Origin: Thalassoroseus pseudoceratinae
Lineage (GTDB): Bacteria > Planctomycetota > Planctomycetia > Planctomycetales > Planctomycetaceae
NCBI RefSeq assembly: GCF_011634775.1
Contig: NZ_JAALXT010000008.1
Span: 186,001-250,000 of the forward strand
Direction of reading: 5' to 3'
DNA: 64,000 nt
In this document: positions 43,347 to 51,675 of the stretch, piece after piece
Numbering within the stretch: the stretch's first letter is position 1
Layout: each line of letters opens with the position of its first letter
Position numbers and translations under genes: made by a program
Notes under the pieces: generated by a model
Seen by the model: the letters and a program-made list of their open reading frames with translations, nothing else
Databases searched by the model: none
What the model was told of the DNA's origin: nothing

Positions 43347-46300
43347 TTATTTCCCACCCGCTTCCATTGATTCCGTTGTTGCCAGTTTGGGAGACCGCCC
43401 TCGATGCAGATTGTCGATCCATGGCTCGGAGACCTTGGCTCGTTGTCCTGGTGAGATCAGCGGAATCTCCGCATCATCAAGGAACGGCATGTCGCTCTGT
43501 TCGTCCGTCGCCACCAGTACCCAGACACCGGGGCACGGCACATCGTGGCCGGTGCGGTCCCGCAATGTTTCCAACAACGACATCATGTCGTAACGGGCAA
43601 TCAGCCCCGGATGCACGAGCAGCAGATGCTCGTCCCGGTTGAGCAGGGCCTCTTCGATCTTGGGCTGAGCCATGCTCACCAGATGGAGCAGATTCTTCCA
43701 ATCCTGACTGCCCGGATCACTGCCATCGGCTTGCTCGACCACGTTCCAATTCACATCGAGTTCCTGCGCTTCGGCACGCAGAGAGTCAAACAGCAGATCG
43801 TCAAACGAAACCCGCTGGATCGTGCGACCGTCCTCGTTGAACCGTTTCAGCAGATTGGCTTCGCACGCACGCATCCGACTGGGCCGAACCGTCAGCACGA
43901 GGAAGCCGCCTTCATCGTGGGCGTGCTGAAGCCGTTCCTCAAATTGCCGAGCATCCGCCATGTCGGGCGTGACTTCGACCTGACGAGTGCTGGTCGCCGT
44001 GGTCCGACGCCGGGGCATGGATGATCCCGACGTGTACATGATCGACGACTCCCGCCGATGGTACGTCGTGGTCTCCGGGTTCCAACGCACATCGAGACCG
44101 ACACGCTCCAACAGAGCATCCAGTTCCGGGCGATCCGGCAAACTTTCCGCTTCGGGGTAACGGCTCTCGACTCGGGACCGAATCTGATCGATGGAGAAGC
44201 CGCCTTCGTTGTCACCCAGCCCCAATCCCGTGAGTGCGCCGATGCCCAACCGAAGCGCTCGCTCGGCAGCCATCCCGCAAGGGTAAAGCTCCTGCTTGGC
44301 CGACACCGCCGCCGAGCTACTCATCGCCGCCGCCAGCCGCAGAAGCCGTTCGTTGTTGAATGGCTGACAGCCTTCCGGTAGCGACGGCTGACTCACATCG
44401 AACAACTCTTGGAAGACCCGCAGCGGAGGCAACAGTGGATCAGCCTGAGCCAGTTCGTCCGCCACCTGACCGAGCTTCTCTGCATACGTCGCCACCTCCT
44501 GCGTGCAGGCAACCACGGCTTTGCCACCCACACGTCGAAGCTGGAAGCGAGGTTCGGCCAGTGAGGTTTCCGTTTCGACAATCGCCCGTGCAATGGCCGA
44601 CGCCATGCGTTGTTGCTTGTCGGTGTCGAGAGTGTCCGCAGCAGGTCGAATGAGATTGGTCACTTCGATCAACTCGCCAATCGTGACCACGCCACCAAGA
44701 CGCTGAATCTGTTCGTAGAGATCGCCACGCAGAGAATTGAGTAGTGGGTCTTTGGCCCAGCGGTTGCGATCCGCCTTCAACACCTGTCCCACACGGGCAC
44801 GAGTGAGTGACAGAGCGTCGGCGACTTCCGACTGGCTGGGCCACAAGTCTGCGGCCTGACCTTCGGGGGCGCTGGTTCCGAGCAACGCACAACGAATCCG
44901 CCACTCAGCTTCCTTCTTCGCACTGCGTGCCCCGAGTACCCGCTGCTCCAACAGTTCGAGAGCAACAATGCCGGTTTGTTCGTCGTCGGTCGTGGATGAC
45001 GGAGGCCGAACCGCTTCGATGTCGGGAAACCGATCCCGAAGCTCGGCCACGAAGCGAATGATCTCCTGCCGAGTCTGGTTGCCGACGCCACGCATCAAGT
45101 GGAGTTCGAACACCGGATACAGCAGCAGGTCACGCACGGTCAGGATGTTGGCACGTTCCAAAGCATTCCGGGCACGAGTGCTGAGACCGAGAGCGGCAAT
45201 CGGCGTTTTGAGATCGACCTGATCCAGCGTGACGCTGAGATCGACTTCTTCACCAGTGGGAGTTCGGACCTTGCGCTGCTCGGCCTCTCGGAAGACTTGC
45301 TCCCAAGCCCATGCCATTTCCTTGGCGTTGTCGAACCGTTTCTTGGGATCACGATGCAGGGCCGAGTGAAAGAACTCCGTCAGTCCTTCTCGGACGCTGG
45401 AGTCAAACTTCTCGGCATCGATGACCAATTCACAGTCGGTCACAGAGGGATCGGACTTGTCATCGCCCCATTGAGGCAACACGCCCAACCCAGCCGACAT
45501 CTCGTACAACGTGACACCCGCAGAGTAGCGCTCCGCCGCCAAGTCCCAACGCTGAGGTTTCCGGTTAGCCAGAAAGGGATCGATGTATCCCGGCGTTCCA
45601 ACTCGGATGTTGTCGAGCGGGGCACCTGTCAACGAGAAATCGAACAGGATCAGTTGATTGCGCTGCTTGGTGAGCGAGCGGATGCCGATGTTGTCCGGCT
45701 TGATGTCCCGGTGAGCCACGCCATGTCGTTCCAGCGAGGCCAAGGCCGACAACAGATCGTCGCCGTAGCGGGACAGCAGATCGAAGCTGGGGACACCTTC
45801 TTTCCTAAGTAGTCCGGCCAGTGTTTCGTCACCGGCCTTCTGCAACACCAGAACCGTGTGACCGGCCATCTCGATCTCGTCGTGGATGGCAACGATGAAC
45901 TCGCTATGGATCGACCGCAGTGCTTCGGCCTCATCGTGGAGCCGGGTGTTGTCATCTTCGGTCAGAGCGACCTTCAACACGAACTGCTGATTTTCTTTCG
46001 TGACCAACAGCGCCTTGGCCGTTGCTCCTTGCCCGAGTTCTTTCTCAACGACGTAGCCGCCTTCGAGCCGGTCCCCACGCTTGGCTTGTAGTGGATCGGG
46101 GACGAACGCTTCCTCGGGAGCGGTCAGTTCGTCCTCGACATCATCCAGCAGCGAGAGAAAGTCTTCGACCGATCCGACTCGGGTATTCACATCCGGGTGA
46201 GTACACCACTGGATCATTTCTTCCAACTTCGGCCCGACTCCATCGATGACGGCGGACAGACTAAGCCCCTTGTTCTCTCGAAGAGTCTTCGCCAACTCCG

Positions 46301-47600
46301 AAGGACTGCCAGCCGGTGGCCGGGAGGCGAACAAGTGGTATCCGATTGCACCGAGCGAGAACACGTCCGACGCTTCCGTCACCTTACGCTGATCCGAGAT
46401 TGCCTCGGGCGACATGTAGACGAACGACTGGGCTTCCACCAAATCTTCGACGTTGGTAACTCTGCCCGACGTTGTGCTGGTGTCACGGACCCCAACTTGC
46501 CAGTTGTAGACCTGAAGCGTTGGCGACTTTGATTCGGCATCCGTCACCAAAATGCTCTGTGGACCCAGCGCCCGGTGAATGACTCGTTTCCGGTGGGCGT
46601 AACGGATGGCGTCGGCGATCTGCCGTAGCATGTCGAGCCGTTGCTCGGTCGTCAGTTTATGGCAGTTGGTGGCGAGGTAGTGATCGAACTGGCTCGCCTC
46701 GGGATCGAGGTAACGGAACAGCAGGGCCGGACCAAGCTCATGCTCCTTGTAGTCCAGCACCGGGAGGATGTTCGGATGGTTGAGCGACTGGATGATCTGG
46801 AACTCACGAGCCGCCGCCCGTTTGAGACGCTGGCGGTCTTCTTCCGAAGATGCTTGGGCTACGGTGTACTGCCGGACTCGGCAATGCACGTCGTCGAAGG
46901 ACGCATGTTTGGCCAGACGGTCTTGGTAGCCGGGACCATCGGCGAGCAGCTTGCCCAACACATAGTCGCCGACTCGACGAGATCGTTGGGAAGGTCGAAT
47001 CCCCGACTGCTCGACGGCACGAGAGAGCGCCTTGGCCACCTTGCTGTCGATCAGGCTACGACAATCGGAATCGACGCCCGGTCCTTCACGGTTCAGAAGA
47101 GCGGCGAGGATGCCCTTTCGTTCGGGGCGTGATTCTTCCGCTGGCCGATCTCGCAGGAGGACTCGGTTCCGAGCCGGACCAGTCAGATCGCATTGAAGTT
47201 CATCGGCAGACAGAAACACGAGCGCATCGAGCCACGGCACCCGCACCTTCTTGACCGCCTGTTGGGACTTCAGCAGCGAGACGAGCGCCTTGGCCTTACG
47301 GTTGGCCAGCATGACCGGGTTGTCTTCGGAGACGGTGCGGCCTTCGTGCGTGCGGGTCCACGTTCCAGCGTCACCACGGACACGACCGGGCCAGCTTTTG
47401 ATCTCGACCAGCCAGAAGCCTTGCTTGGTGAGAACGAGTAGATCGACTTCGTAGATCGCCCCGTCCGGCGTTTGGAATTCGAAATTGGCCCACGCACGGT
47501 ACGGGTCGTGATTGGGCAGACCCGTCCGAATGAAGTCCAGCCCACGCCGTTCCCATTCGTACTGGGATGGCGTGATGATGTTCCAACGTGGAGATTCCAT
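43347..47600 (-). CDS. pglW: BREX type 2 kinase PglW with NERD, pseudokinase and kinase domains
   Basis: A 1417-residue protein. An N-terminal NERD nuclease-related domain (about 10-120: FEFQTPDGAIYEVDLLVLTK, FWLVEIKSWPG) precedes two kinase-like domains. The first (about 230-490) has HRALGPQSILV (about 342) in place of HRDLKPxN, so it is probably a pseudokinase. The second (about 515-780) has LGQGATAKAL, HRDIKPDN (about 630) and DFS in place of DFG, then GTPGYIDPF. The C-terminal third has an RNA polymerase alpha-CTD-like helix-hairpin-helix (LGLSTRARNALERANIL and RGVGNQTRQE, about 800-860) and a sigma region 4-like helix-turn-helix (SQSEVADALSLTRARVGQ, about 920). PglW is diagnostic of type 2 (Pgl) BREX. 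Confidence 0.93.
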   Translation of the reverse strand: MESPRWNIITPSQYEWERRGLDFIRTGLPNHDPYRAWANFEFQTPDGAIYEVDLLVLTKQGFWLVEIKSWPGRVRGDAGTWTRTHEGRTVSEDNPVMLANRKAKALVSLLKSQQAVKKVRVPWLDALVFLSADELQCDLTGPARNRVLLRDRPAEESRPERKGILAALLNREGPGVDSDCRSLIDSKVAKALSRAVEQSGIRPSQRSRRVGDYVLGKLLADGPGYQDRLAKHASFDDVHCRVRQYTVAQASSEEDRQRLKRAAAREFQIIQSLNHPNILPVLDYKEHELGPALLFRYLDPEASQFDHYLATNCHKLTTEQRLDMLRQIADAIRYAHRKRVIHRALGPQSILVTDAESKSPTLQVYNWQVGVRDTSTTSGRVTNVEDLVEAQSFVYMSPEAISDQRKVTEASDVFSLGAIGYHLFASRPPAGSPSELAKTLRENKGLSLSAVIDGVGPKLEEMIQWCTHPDVNTRVGSVEDFLSLLDDVEDELTAPEEAFVPDPLQAKRGDRLEGGYVVEKELGQGATAKALLVTKENQQFVLKVALTEDDNTRLHDEAEALRSIHSEFIVAIHDEIEMAGHTVLVLQKAGDETLAGLLRKEGVPSFDLLSRYGDDLLSALASLERHGVAHRDIKPDNIGIRSLTKQRNQLILFDFSLTGAPLDNIRVGTPGYIDPFLANRKPQRWDLAAERYSAGVTLYEMSAGLGVLPQWGDDKSDPSVTDCELVIDAEKFDSSVREGLTEFFHSALHRDPKKRFDNAKEMAWAWEQVFREAEQRKVRTPTGEEVDLSVTLDQVDLKTPIAALGLSTRARNALERANILTVRDLLLYPVFELHLMRGVGNQTRQEIIRFVAELRDRFPDIEAVRPPSSTTDDEQTGIVALELLEQRVLGARSAKKEAEWRIRCALLGTSAPEGQAADLWPSQSEVADALSLTRARVGQVLKADRNRWAKDPLLNSLRGDLYEQIQRLGGVVTIGELIEVTNLIRPAADTLDTDKQQRMASAIARAIVETETSLAEPRFQLRRVGGKAVVACTQEVATYAEKLGQVADELAQADPLLPPLRVFQELFDVSQPSLPEGCQPFNNERLLRLAAAMSSSAAVSAKQELYPCGMAAERALRLGIGALTGLGLGDNEGGFSIDQIRSRVESRYPEAESLPDRPELDALLERVGLDVRWNPETTTYHRRESSIMYTSGSSMPRRRTTATSTRQVEVTPDMADARQFEERLQHAHDEGGFLVLTVRPSRMRACEANLLKRFNEDGRTIQRVSFDDLLFDSLRAEAQELDVNWNVVEQADGSDPGSQDWKNLLHLVSMAQPKIEEALLNRDEHLLLVHPGLIARYDMMSLLETLRDRTGHDVPCPGVWVLVATDEQSDMPFLDDAEIPLISPGQRAKVSEPWIDNLHRGRSPKLATTESMEAGGK

Positions 47601-47638
47601 TTGTTTCCCTGACCCTCAACCTGCTTCGTCCGGCTTGC

Positions 47639-47845
47639 TCAACCTTCCCTCTGCGTATCAGGCGGCTCTTGCAACTGACGAAGCAAGGCATCGAGTTCTT
47701 CCTTCTTGAAGAGTCGATAGTCGTTCACCGGATGCCGATGAGCGGCGATCTTCCCGGCGTTCTCCCAGTTGCGGAGAGTGTTCGGCGAGACCCCGAGATA
47801 CTCAGCGGCTTCTGAAATGCGTAGGAAGTCCCGTAGGTTTTCCAC
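47639..47845 (-). CDS. Small MerR/excisionase-like helix-turn-helix regulator
   Basis: A 68-residue DNA-binding protein with the MerR/helix-turn-helix_17 pattern RISEAAEYLGVSPNTLRNWE, then HRHPVNDYRLFKKEELDALL, typical of excisionase-type binders. I take the GTG at 47845 as start because GAGGAG precedes it by 7 bases; a TTG at 47914 lies inside the operator and lacks a ribosome binding site. It is the first gene of the minus-strand operon, 38 bases ahead of pglW. Together with the inverted repeat upstream it is the best candidate for an autoregulator of the BREX operon and of the divergent graspetide operon. Confidence 0.8.
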   Translation of the reverse strand: MENLRDFLRISEAAEYLGVSPNTLRNWENAGKIAAHRHPVNDYRLFKKEELDALLRQLQEPPDTQREG

Positions 47846-47897
47846 AGCCTGACTCCTCGGTCTCTTTCGATCCACTCGACAAATGGCGACGACAGCC

Positions 47898-47933
47898 TTG
47901 GTAAACCTTACCAAAGTGCGTTATGATTGTCGA
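47898..47933. promoter_or_regulatory. Divergent promoter region with an inverted-repeat operator
   Basis: TTGGTAA and TTACCAA form a perfect 7-bp inverted repeat with a 3-base spacer at 47898-47914. On the plus strand TTGGTA (47898-47903), 18 bases, then TATGAT (47922-47927) make a sigma-70-like promoter for the graspetide operon. On the minus strand TCGACA (complement of 47928-47933), 17 bases, then TAAGGT (complement of 47905-47910) make a weaker candidate for the HTH-BREX operon. The repeat overlaps the -35 of one and the -10 of the other, so one bound regulator could shut both. Confidence 0.5.
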
Positions 47934-47970
47934 TCAGGTGAAGGAGATGATTTCAGGCTTGGAGTTTTCA

Positions 47971-48201
47971 ATGCGCATGACAGCGGCAAAAGAATCGGTA
48001 ACTCTTGACCATTCGGTTGAGCAATTCGCCGAGCGAAAGCCTCAAGCCTTCCTGTTGCGACTTCAGGAGTCTGTGAGGACACGCCAAGGTTACAGTCATG
48101 CGATTGAAATGGGCACCAGCACCTTCACTGAGGTAAGTAAAGAAGCCGCTGATGCTGACCCTCGCTCGCACAGCTATTTCGCAATTGAACGGGAGACCTG
48201 A
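47971..48201 (+). CDS. Graspetide-type precursor peptide 1
   Basis: A 76-residue peptide. The leader motif QAFLLRLQES (about 25-34) is followed by one core, MGTSTFTEVSKEAADADP: three alternating Thr (GTSTFT), then E-x-x-D-x-D. In omega-ester peptides (graspetides, the microviridin-plesiocin group), an ATP-grasp ligase joins Thr/Ser hydroxyls to Asp/Glu carboxyls; here three donors and three acceptors are available. The ATG at 47971 follows GGAG with 6 bases between. The track's longer start at 47923 falls in the predicted -10 box and is rejected. It is the first gene of the operon, two bases before precursor 2. Confidence 0.7.
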   Translation: MRMTAAKESVTLDHSVEQFAERKPQAFLLRLQESVRTRQGYSHAIEMGTSTFTEVSKEAADADPRSHSYFAIERET

Positions 48202-48203
48202 TT

Positions 48204-48521
48204 GTGGCAAACGCATTCCTTCTTCGCTTTCAAGAATCTTGCGCTGAGGGTGACAACGCAACGGTGCTGGGGACAGCCACGAAGACATCCGTGTCACGGG
48301 AGCAGCCGGACACCGATCCTTCAGTCCGACTCTATTCTGCGTTGGCCTCTGGGACGGAGACGGTCACTCGAACCGCAACCGAGCAACGAGATTCTGACGC
48401 CACTGCTAAATCGAAGGCTTTACCAAGAGACATCAGCATGGGAACTCAAACTTCTACGGCTGTAAGAGAAACGTCGGACACCGACCCCGGACACGTCACC
48501 AATCGAGTGCTTCGCCGATGA
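48204..48521 (+). CDS. Graspetide-type precursor peptide 2 with three cores
   Basis: A 105-residue peptide starting at a GTG with GGGAG eight bases upstream. The leader motif NAFLLRFQES stands at residues 3-12, almost at the N-terminus. Three repeated cores follow: GTATKTSVSREQPDTDP (23-39), GTETVTRTATEQRDSD (50-65), and GTQTSTAVRETSDTDP (80-95). All share GTxTxT, then E-x-x-D-x-D. A multi-core precursor allows several rings per molecule. It ends ATGA-overlapping with the ligase gene, which fixes the operon. Confidence 0.75.
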   Translation: MANAFLLRFQESCAEGDNATVLGTATKTSVSREQPDTDPSVRLYSALASGTETVTRTATEQRDSDATAKSKALPRDISMGTQTSTAVRETSDTDPGHVTNRVLRR

Positions 48522-49474
48522 TTCTGACTCTGACCAATTCGGAAGATGCCACGGCAAATTACCTCATCCCTGTACTGGAGGATGCAGGTATTGCTGTATT
48601 GCGACTCAATACGGACACCCTGATCTCCAACGCCTCTGCTTCACTTTCTGGCGGTTGCATTTCCCTAACTGTTCATGGACACCGACTAGTTCCTGATGAC
48701 GTGGCGAATCTCTGGTACCGTCGCCCAGAGCGACTCCGCCTTAGCGGAATCGACGAGTCGCCGGAATCACGTTTCGCAATAAACGAGTGGTCAGAGGCCA
48801 TAGAGGGCTTTCTCGCCCAAATACCGAGACATCGGTGGATGAATCACCCTGCGGCTAACGTGAAAGCTTCAAACAAGCTTGAACAGCTATCAACTGCGAA
48901 AGTGCTGGGCCTTGTTACTCCGGGCACACTGTTAACTCAGGATGCCGCAACCGCTCGCCGATTCGCACAGCAGTTTGATGGTTTGATCATAGCCAAACCA
49001 CTGTCGAACGGATACATCGAGCGACCATCCGGTAACGACTCACTGATCTACACGAATCTAGTGCAGGCGAATGATCTCGCAGCCGATGACTCAGAGTTTG
49101 CGTCATGCCCGACGTTATTCCAGCAGTATGTGCGCAAGCAATATGATGTCCGGATCACGGCTATCGACGACACTCTGCATGCTGTCGCACTTTATGCTTC
49201 GGGAGACGATGGGCAGCAGCGATGCGACATTCGACGCAACAACATGAACGATGTTGTGTATCAAGACATCGACTTACCCTCCGGTGTCGCCCTCGCCGTT
49301 CGACAACTCGTCAAGCATTATGGCCTTCGTTTTGCAGCAATTGACATGGCGGTTGATCTCGATGGCAATTGGGTTTTCTTCGAAGTGAACCCGAATGGCC
49401 AATGGGCGTGGTTGGACATTTCCGCTGGAATGCGAATCGCAGATTCATTCGTGAGGGCATTCAGCGATGTCTGA
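48518..49474 (+). CDS. ATP-grasp graspetide peptide ligase
   Basis: A 318-residue ATP-grasp enzyme of the microviridin-ligase (MvdC/MvdD-like) type. The N-terminal part has the family's LWYRRPERLRL block and NEWSEAIEGFLAQIP. The ATP-grasp core has IIAKPLSNGYIE (about 160), YDVRITAIDD (about 208), and the C-terminal metal/ATP motif VFFEVNPNGQWAWLD (about 286). This last motif is very characteristic of the ester- and amide-forming RiPP ligases. It overlaps precursor 2 (ATGA) and the next gene (8 bases). No separate protease, ABC exporter or acetyltransferase is next to it. Confidence 0.88.
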   Translation: MILTLTNSEDATANYLIPVLEDAGIAVLRLNTDTLISNASASLSGGCISLTVHGHRLVPDDVANLWYRRPERLRLSGIDESPESRFAINEWSEAIEGFLAQIPRHRWMNHPAANVKASNKLEQLSTAKVLGLVTPGTLLTQDAATARRFAQQFDGLIIAKPLSNGYIERPSGNDSLIYTNLVQANDLAADDSEFASCPTLFQQYVRKQYDVRITAIDDTLHAVALYASGDDGQQRCDIRRNNMNDVVYQDIDLPSGVALAVRQLVKHYGLRFAAIDMAVDLDGNWVFFEVNPNGQWAWLDISAGMRIADSFVRAFSDV

Positions 49475-50426
49475 AAACGAGAATGACGATCAGCAGACGC
49501 CGAACCAAAAGACTGGCAGTATTCAGTGGTGCCTTGATTTATTTCATGATGCGAGAAGTGGGTTCGTCAATCGACTCGCTTACTGCTCAATGCGACTGTT
49601 TGGGTACGATGACATTGCGCTTGCGGACATCGAAAGAGGAGCCTACGACGGGCCGAAGCACAAGGATCGAGGTTTAGAAAATGCACACGAAACCGCACTG
49701 TTGCTTTCGTCGGCTAAGGAGTGTCATCGAGATGCTGAGGCGAGGCGGACAGCAATCACCGATAAGTGCAAAACCTTGCTCACGATGAGTTCGATCCTGC
49801 TGGGCTTAATCGGTTTACTTTTACCGAAGGCCTTCGCTTTCGATTCACACTGGATGCGTGCTGTTTGTTTCGTTGCAATTCTTGGATTGCTAAATGTTGT
49901 AGTCCTTCTGCTGACGTTTTTTGCTGTTGGTCGAGATGCCCGAATGACTCTTGACCAGTCTGAGGTTGATCTTGAGCCGAAGGATTTTGAGAAGAACCGC
50001 ATCAATCTGTATTTGCAGTGCCAAGTGGCCTTGGACAATCGCACTGACTACTTGGTCGATCTGTACAAGGTGTCTCGGTTCTTTTTTCTTGCCTCATTCG
50101 CTCTTGTTGTCATTCTGTTTTCGATTTCGTTCCTGTCGAATTCAGCACGCAGTGAATCCAGCGAATTCATTCGACAATTGCGAAGTGACTCAAAGCTTAT
50201 CGAGTTACTCCGTGGCCCAAGGGGTGAACAAGGTGGGGACGGGAACAAGGGCGATCAAGGACCACAAGGACCACAAGGACCACAAGGACGAAATGGTGAG
50301 AACGGGAAAGACGCTGTGATTGACGAGGAAAAGATTATTGATCGCATTCTCAGTCATCCTCGCCTAAGAAAGCGACTCGAAGATGCCATTGAAGCTAGGG
50401 AAACGCAGAAAGCACCGCCAGAATAA
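49467..50426 (+). CDS. Three-TM membrane protein with collagen-like tail, in the graspetide operon
   Basis: A 319-residue protein. Predicted membrane segments lie at about 106-125 (LTMSSILLGLIGLLLPKAFA), 130-152 (VCFVAILGLLNVVVLLLTFF) and 203-224 (FFFLASFALVVILFSISFL). A charged region follows, then about 11 Gly-X-Y triplets at about 249-282 (GPRGEQ, GDQGPQGPQGPQG), then a helical tail. The AEARRTAITDKCKTLLTMSS segment before TM1 resembles the start of small membrane effectors of the SLATT type. It overlaps the ligase gene, so it could export, anchor, sense or be targeted by the peptide. No recognised family; the role is inference. Confidence 0.7.
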   Translation: MSENENDDQQTPNQKTGSIQWCLDLFHDARSGFVNRLAYCSMRLFGYDDIALADIERGAYDGPKHKDRGLENAHETALLLSSAKECHRDAEARRTAITDKCKTLLTMSSILLGLIGLLLPKAFAFDSHWMRAVCFVAILGLLNVVVLLLTFFAVGRDARMTLDQSEVDLEPKDFEKNRINLYLQCQVALDNRTDYLVDLYKVSRFFFLASFALVVILFSISFLSNSARSESSEFIRQLRSDSKLIELLRGPRGEQGGDGNKGDQGPQGPQGPQGRNGENGKDAVIDEEKIIDRILSHPRLRKRLEDAIEARETQKAPPE

Positions 50427-50449
50427 CTGAACTGCGAGCGGTGGGACTC

Positions 50450-50777
50450 ATGAAAGTTCTCTTCCTTCACGGCTGGCGCAGTATTCGGGGCGGCGTTAAA
50501 CCGACCTACCTGAAGAACCACGGCCATGCCCTCCTGAATCCCTTGCTCAATGACGACGACTTCACCGCCGCCGTCCGCACCGCTCAAGCCAAATGAAGTG
50601 ATCCTGCACAGCCGTTTTGACGACGTGATCCCGTTCAGCGACTCCGAGGAACTTATTGCCCAGAGCGGCCTGCCGCCTCAGAAGCTCATCGAAGTTGGCA
50701 ACGATCACCGACTCGCCGAGCCTGAGCCACTCAAGGCGATGCTGGAGGCGTGTGAGCGGATTGGAGAAAAGAAATGA
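50450..50777 (+). pseudogene. Alpha/beta-hydrolase with internal deletion
   Basis: The 5' part reads MKVLFLHGWRSIRGGVKPTY and on to DDDFTAAVRTAQA. The 3' part, in another frame, reads KPNEVILHSRFDDVIPFSDS and DHRLAEPEPLKAM. Both are ends of a small alpha/beta-hydrolase known to me in planctomycetes. The middle, including the nucleophile elbow (GxSxG/SRGG), is missing across a junction at about 50577-50590. The protein would be inactive. The next gene begins at an ATGA overlapping its stop. Confidence 0.72.
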
Positions 50778-51667
50778 CGCCAAATGATAAAGTGGCAATT
50801 CGAGACTCGATTCAAAACGTACTATCGACGATTCGTCGCACCGCATTAGGTCGAAACAAGACCGAGCTTCCGACAGCAGATTTTTCGAATGCCCTGAACG
50901 CCGTGGGGGAACACTTCGTTGACTTGCTATTGAGCAAAGAGCGCAGTGGGCAATGGTGGATTGACAATGAAGGCAATTCCCATGAGTGCATCATTTGTCG
51001 GTTAGGCGAGCGATTTCCCCGAAACTTCTCCCGTGGACTTTCGCCCGAATGGAGTTGGTTCCCGGCAAAAGCCAGCCGTCTTGCCGACCCAATGACTGGG
51101 CCTGACCACATTGTCAGCGTAAGAGTCCCATCACTACACATCAGCGGCACGGTATGTTTGGAACAAAAACTGCGTTTTGGCACTCCGGGGGATGCCTACG
51201 CTGGGGCCACTACCTACCTCAAGCACCTTCTTCATCGCTTGAATTATCCACGACCAACGGCCAAGAGCTTCCATCTGGAGTCTTACTACAACGGCCTTCT
51301 TGAAGCAGCGAAGGCAGTGTTGTGCAGGACCAAGAAGGACGGGTCACTTGCCTATTCTGGATCAGTCCCTCAAGTCTGCATGGTGTCTACAGGACTTGCA
51401 CCGGGCAAAGTTGTAGTGATGGACAAGTCAGGTGACTCAAGAGTCGAGTGTGAGTATGTGGGGTTTTTAGCCCCGACAATCAACCACGCCGACCTTCAAA
51501 GTGACTCACCCGCTGCACAAATAACTCACAGAGCAAAGGTGAAATTGTGGATCGGACTTGACACCTTGCTGGAAGGCTGCACGGCGGAAGAAGTCGAGCA
51601 GGCTTGGTCAACTTCGGTCTCACGACTTACAAGTGACTTGTGTAATCCAACTTGGCGTAGCGACTAA
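50774..51667 (+). CDS. Hypothetical protein
   Basis: A 297-residue, probably cytoplasmic protein. Stretches such as HECIICRLGERFPRNFSRG and GATTYLKHLLHRLNY are not matched to a family I know. Its ATG overlaps the pseudogene's TGA (ATGA), so it may be a surviving member of an old two-gene unit. It ends convergently 9 bases before the HEAT-repeat gene. No motif copy is nearby. Confidence 0.65.
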   Translation: MTPNDKVAIRDSIQNVLSTIRRTALGRNKTELPTADFSNALNAVGEHFVDLLLSKERSGQWWIDNEGNSHECIICRLGERFPRNFSRGLSPEWSWFPAKASRLADPMTGPDHIVSVRVPSLHISGTVCLEQKLRFGTPGDAYAGATTYLKHLLHRLNYPRPTAKSFHLESYYNGLLEAAKAVLCRTKKDGSLAYSGSVPQVCMVSTGLAPGKVVVMDKSGDSRVECEYVGFLAPTINHADLQSDSPAAQITHRAKVKLWIGLDTLLEGCTAEEVEQAWSTSVSRLTSDLCNPTWRSD

Positions 51668-51675
51668 AAGAGACT

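Noticed and set aside
47846-47914. TTG start at 47914 for the HTH regulator
   Set aside because: It begins within the operator repeat and adds a basic, non-domain extension. The GTG at 47845 has GAGGAG before it.
47923-47970. Longer start for graspetide precursor 1 at 47923
   Set aside because: That ATG lies inside the predicted -10 box TATGAT and has no ribosome binding site. The ATG at 47971 has GGAG at good spacing.
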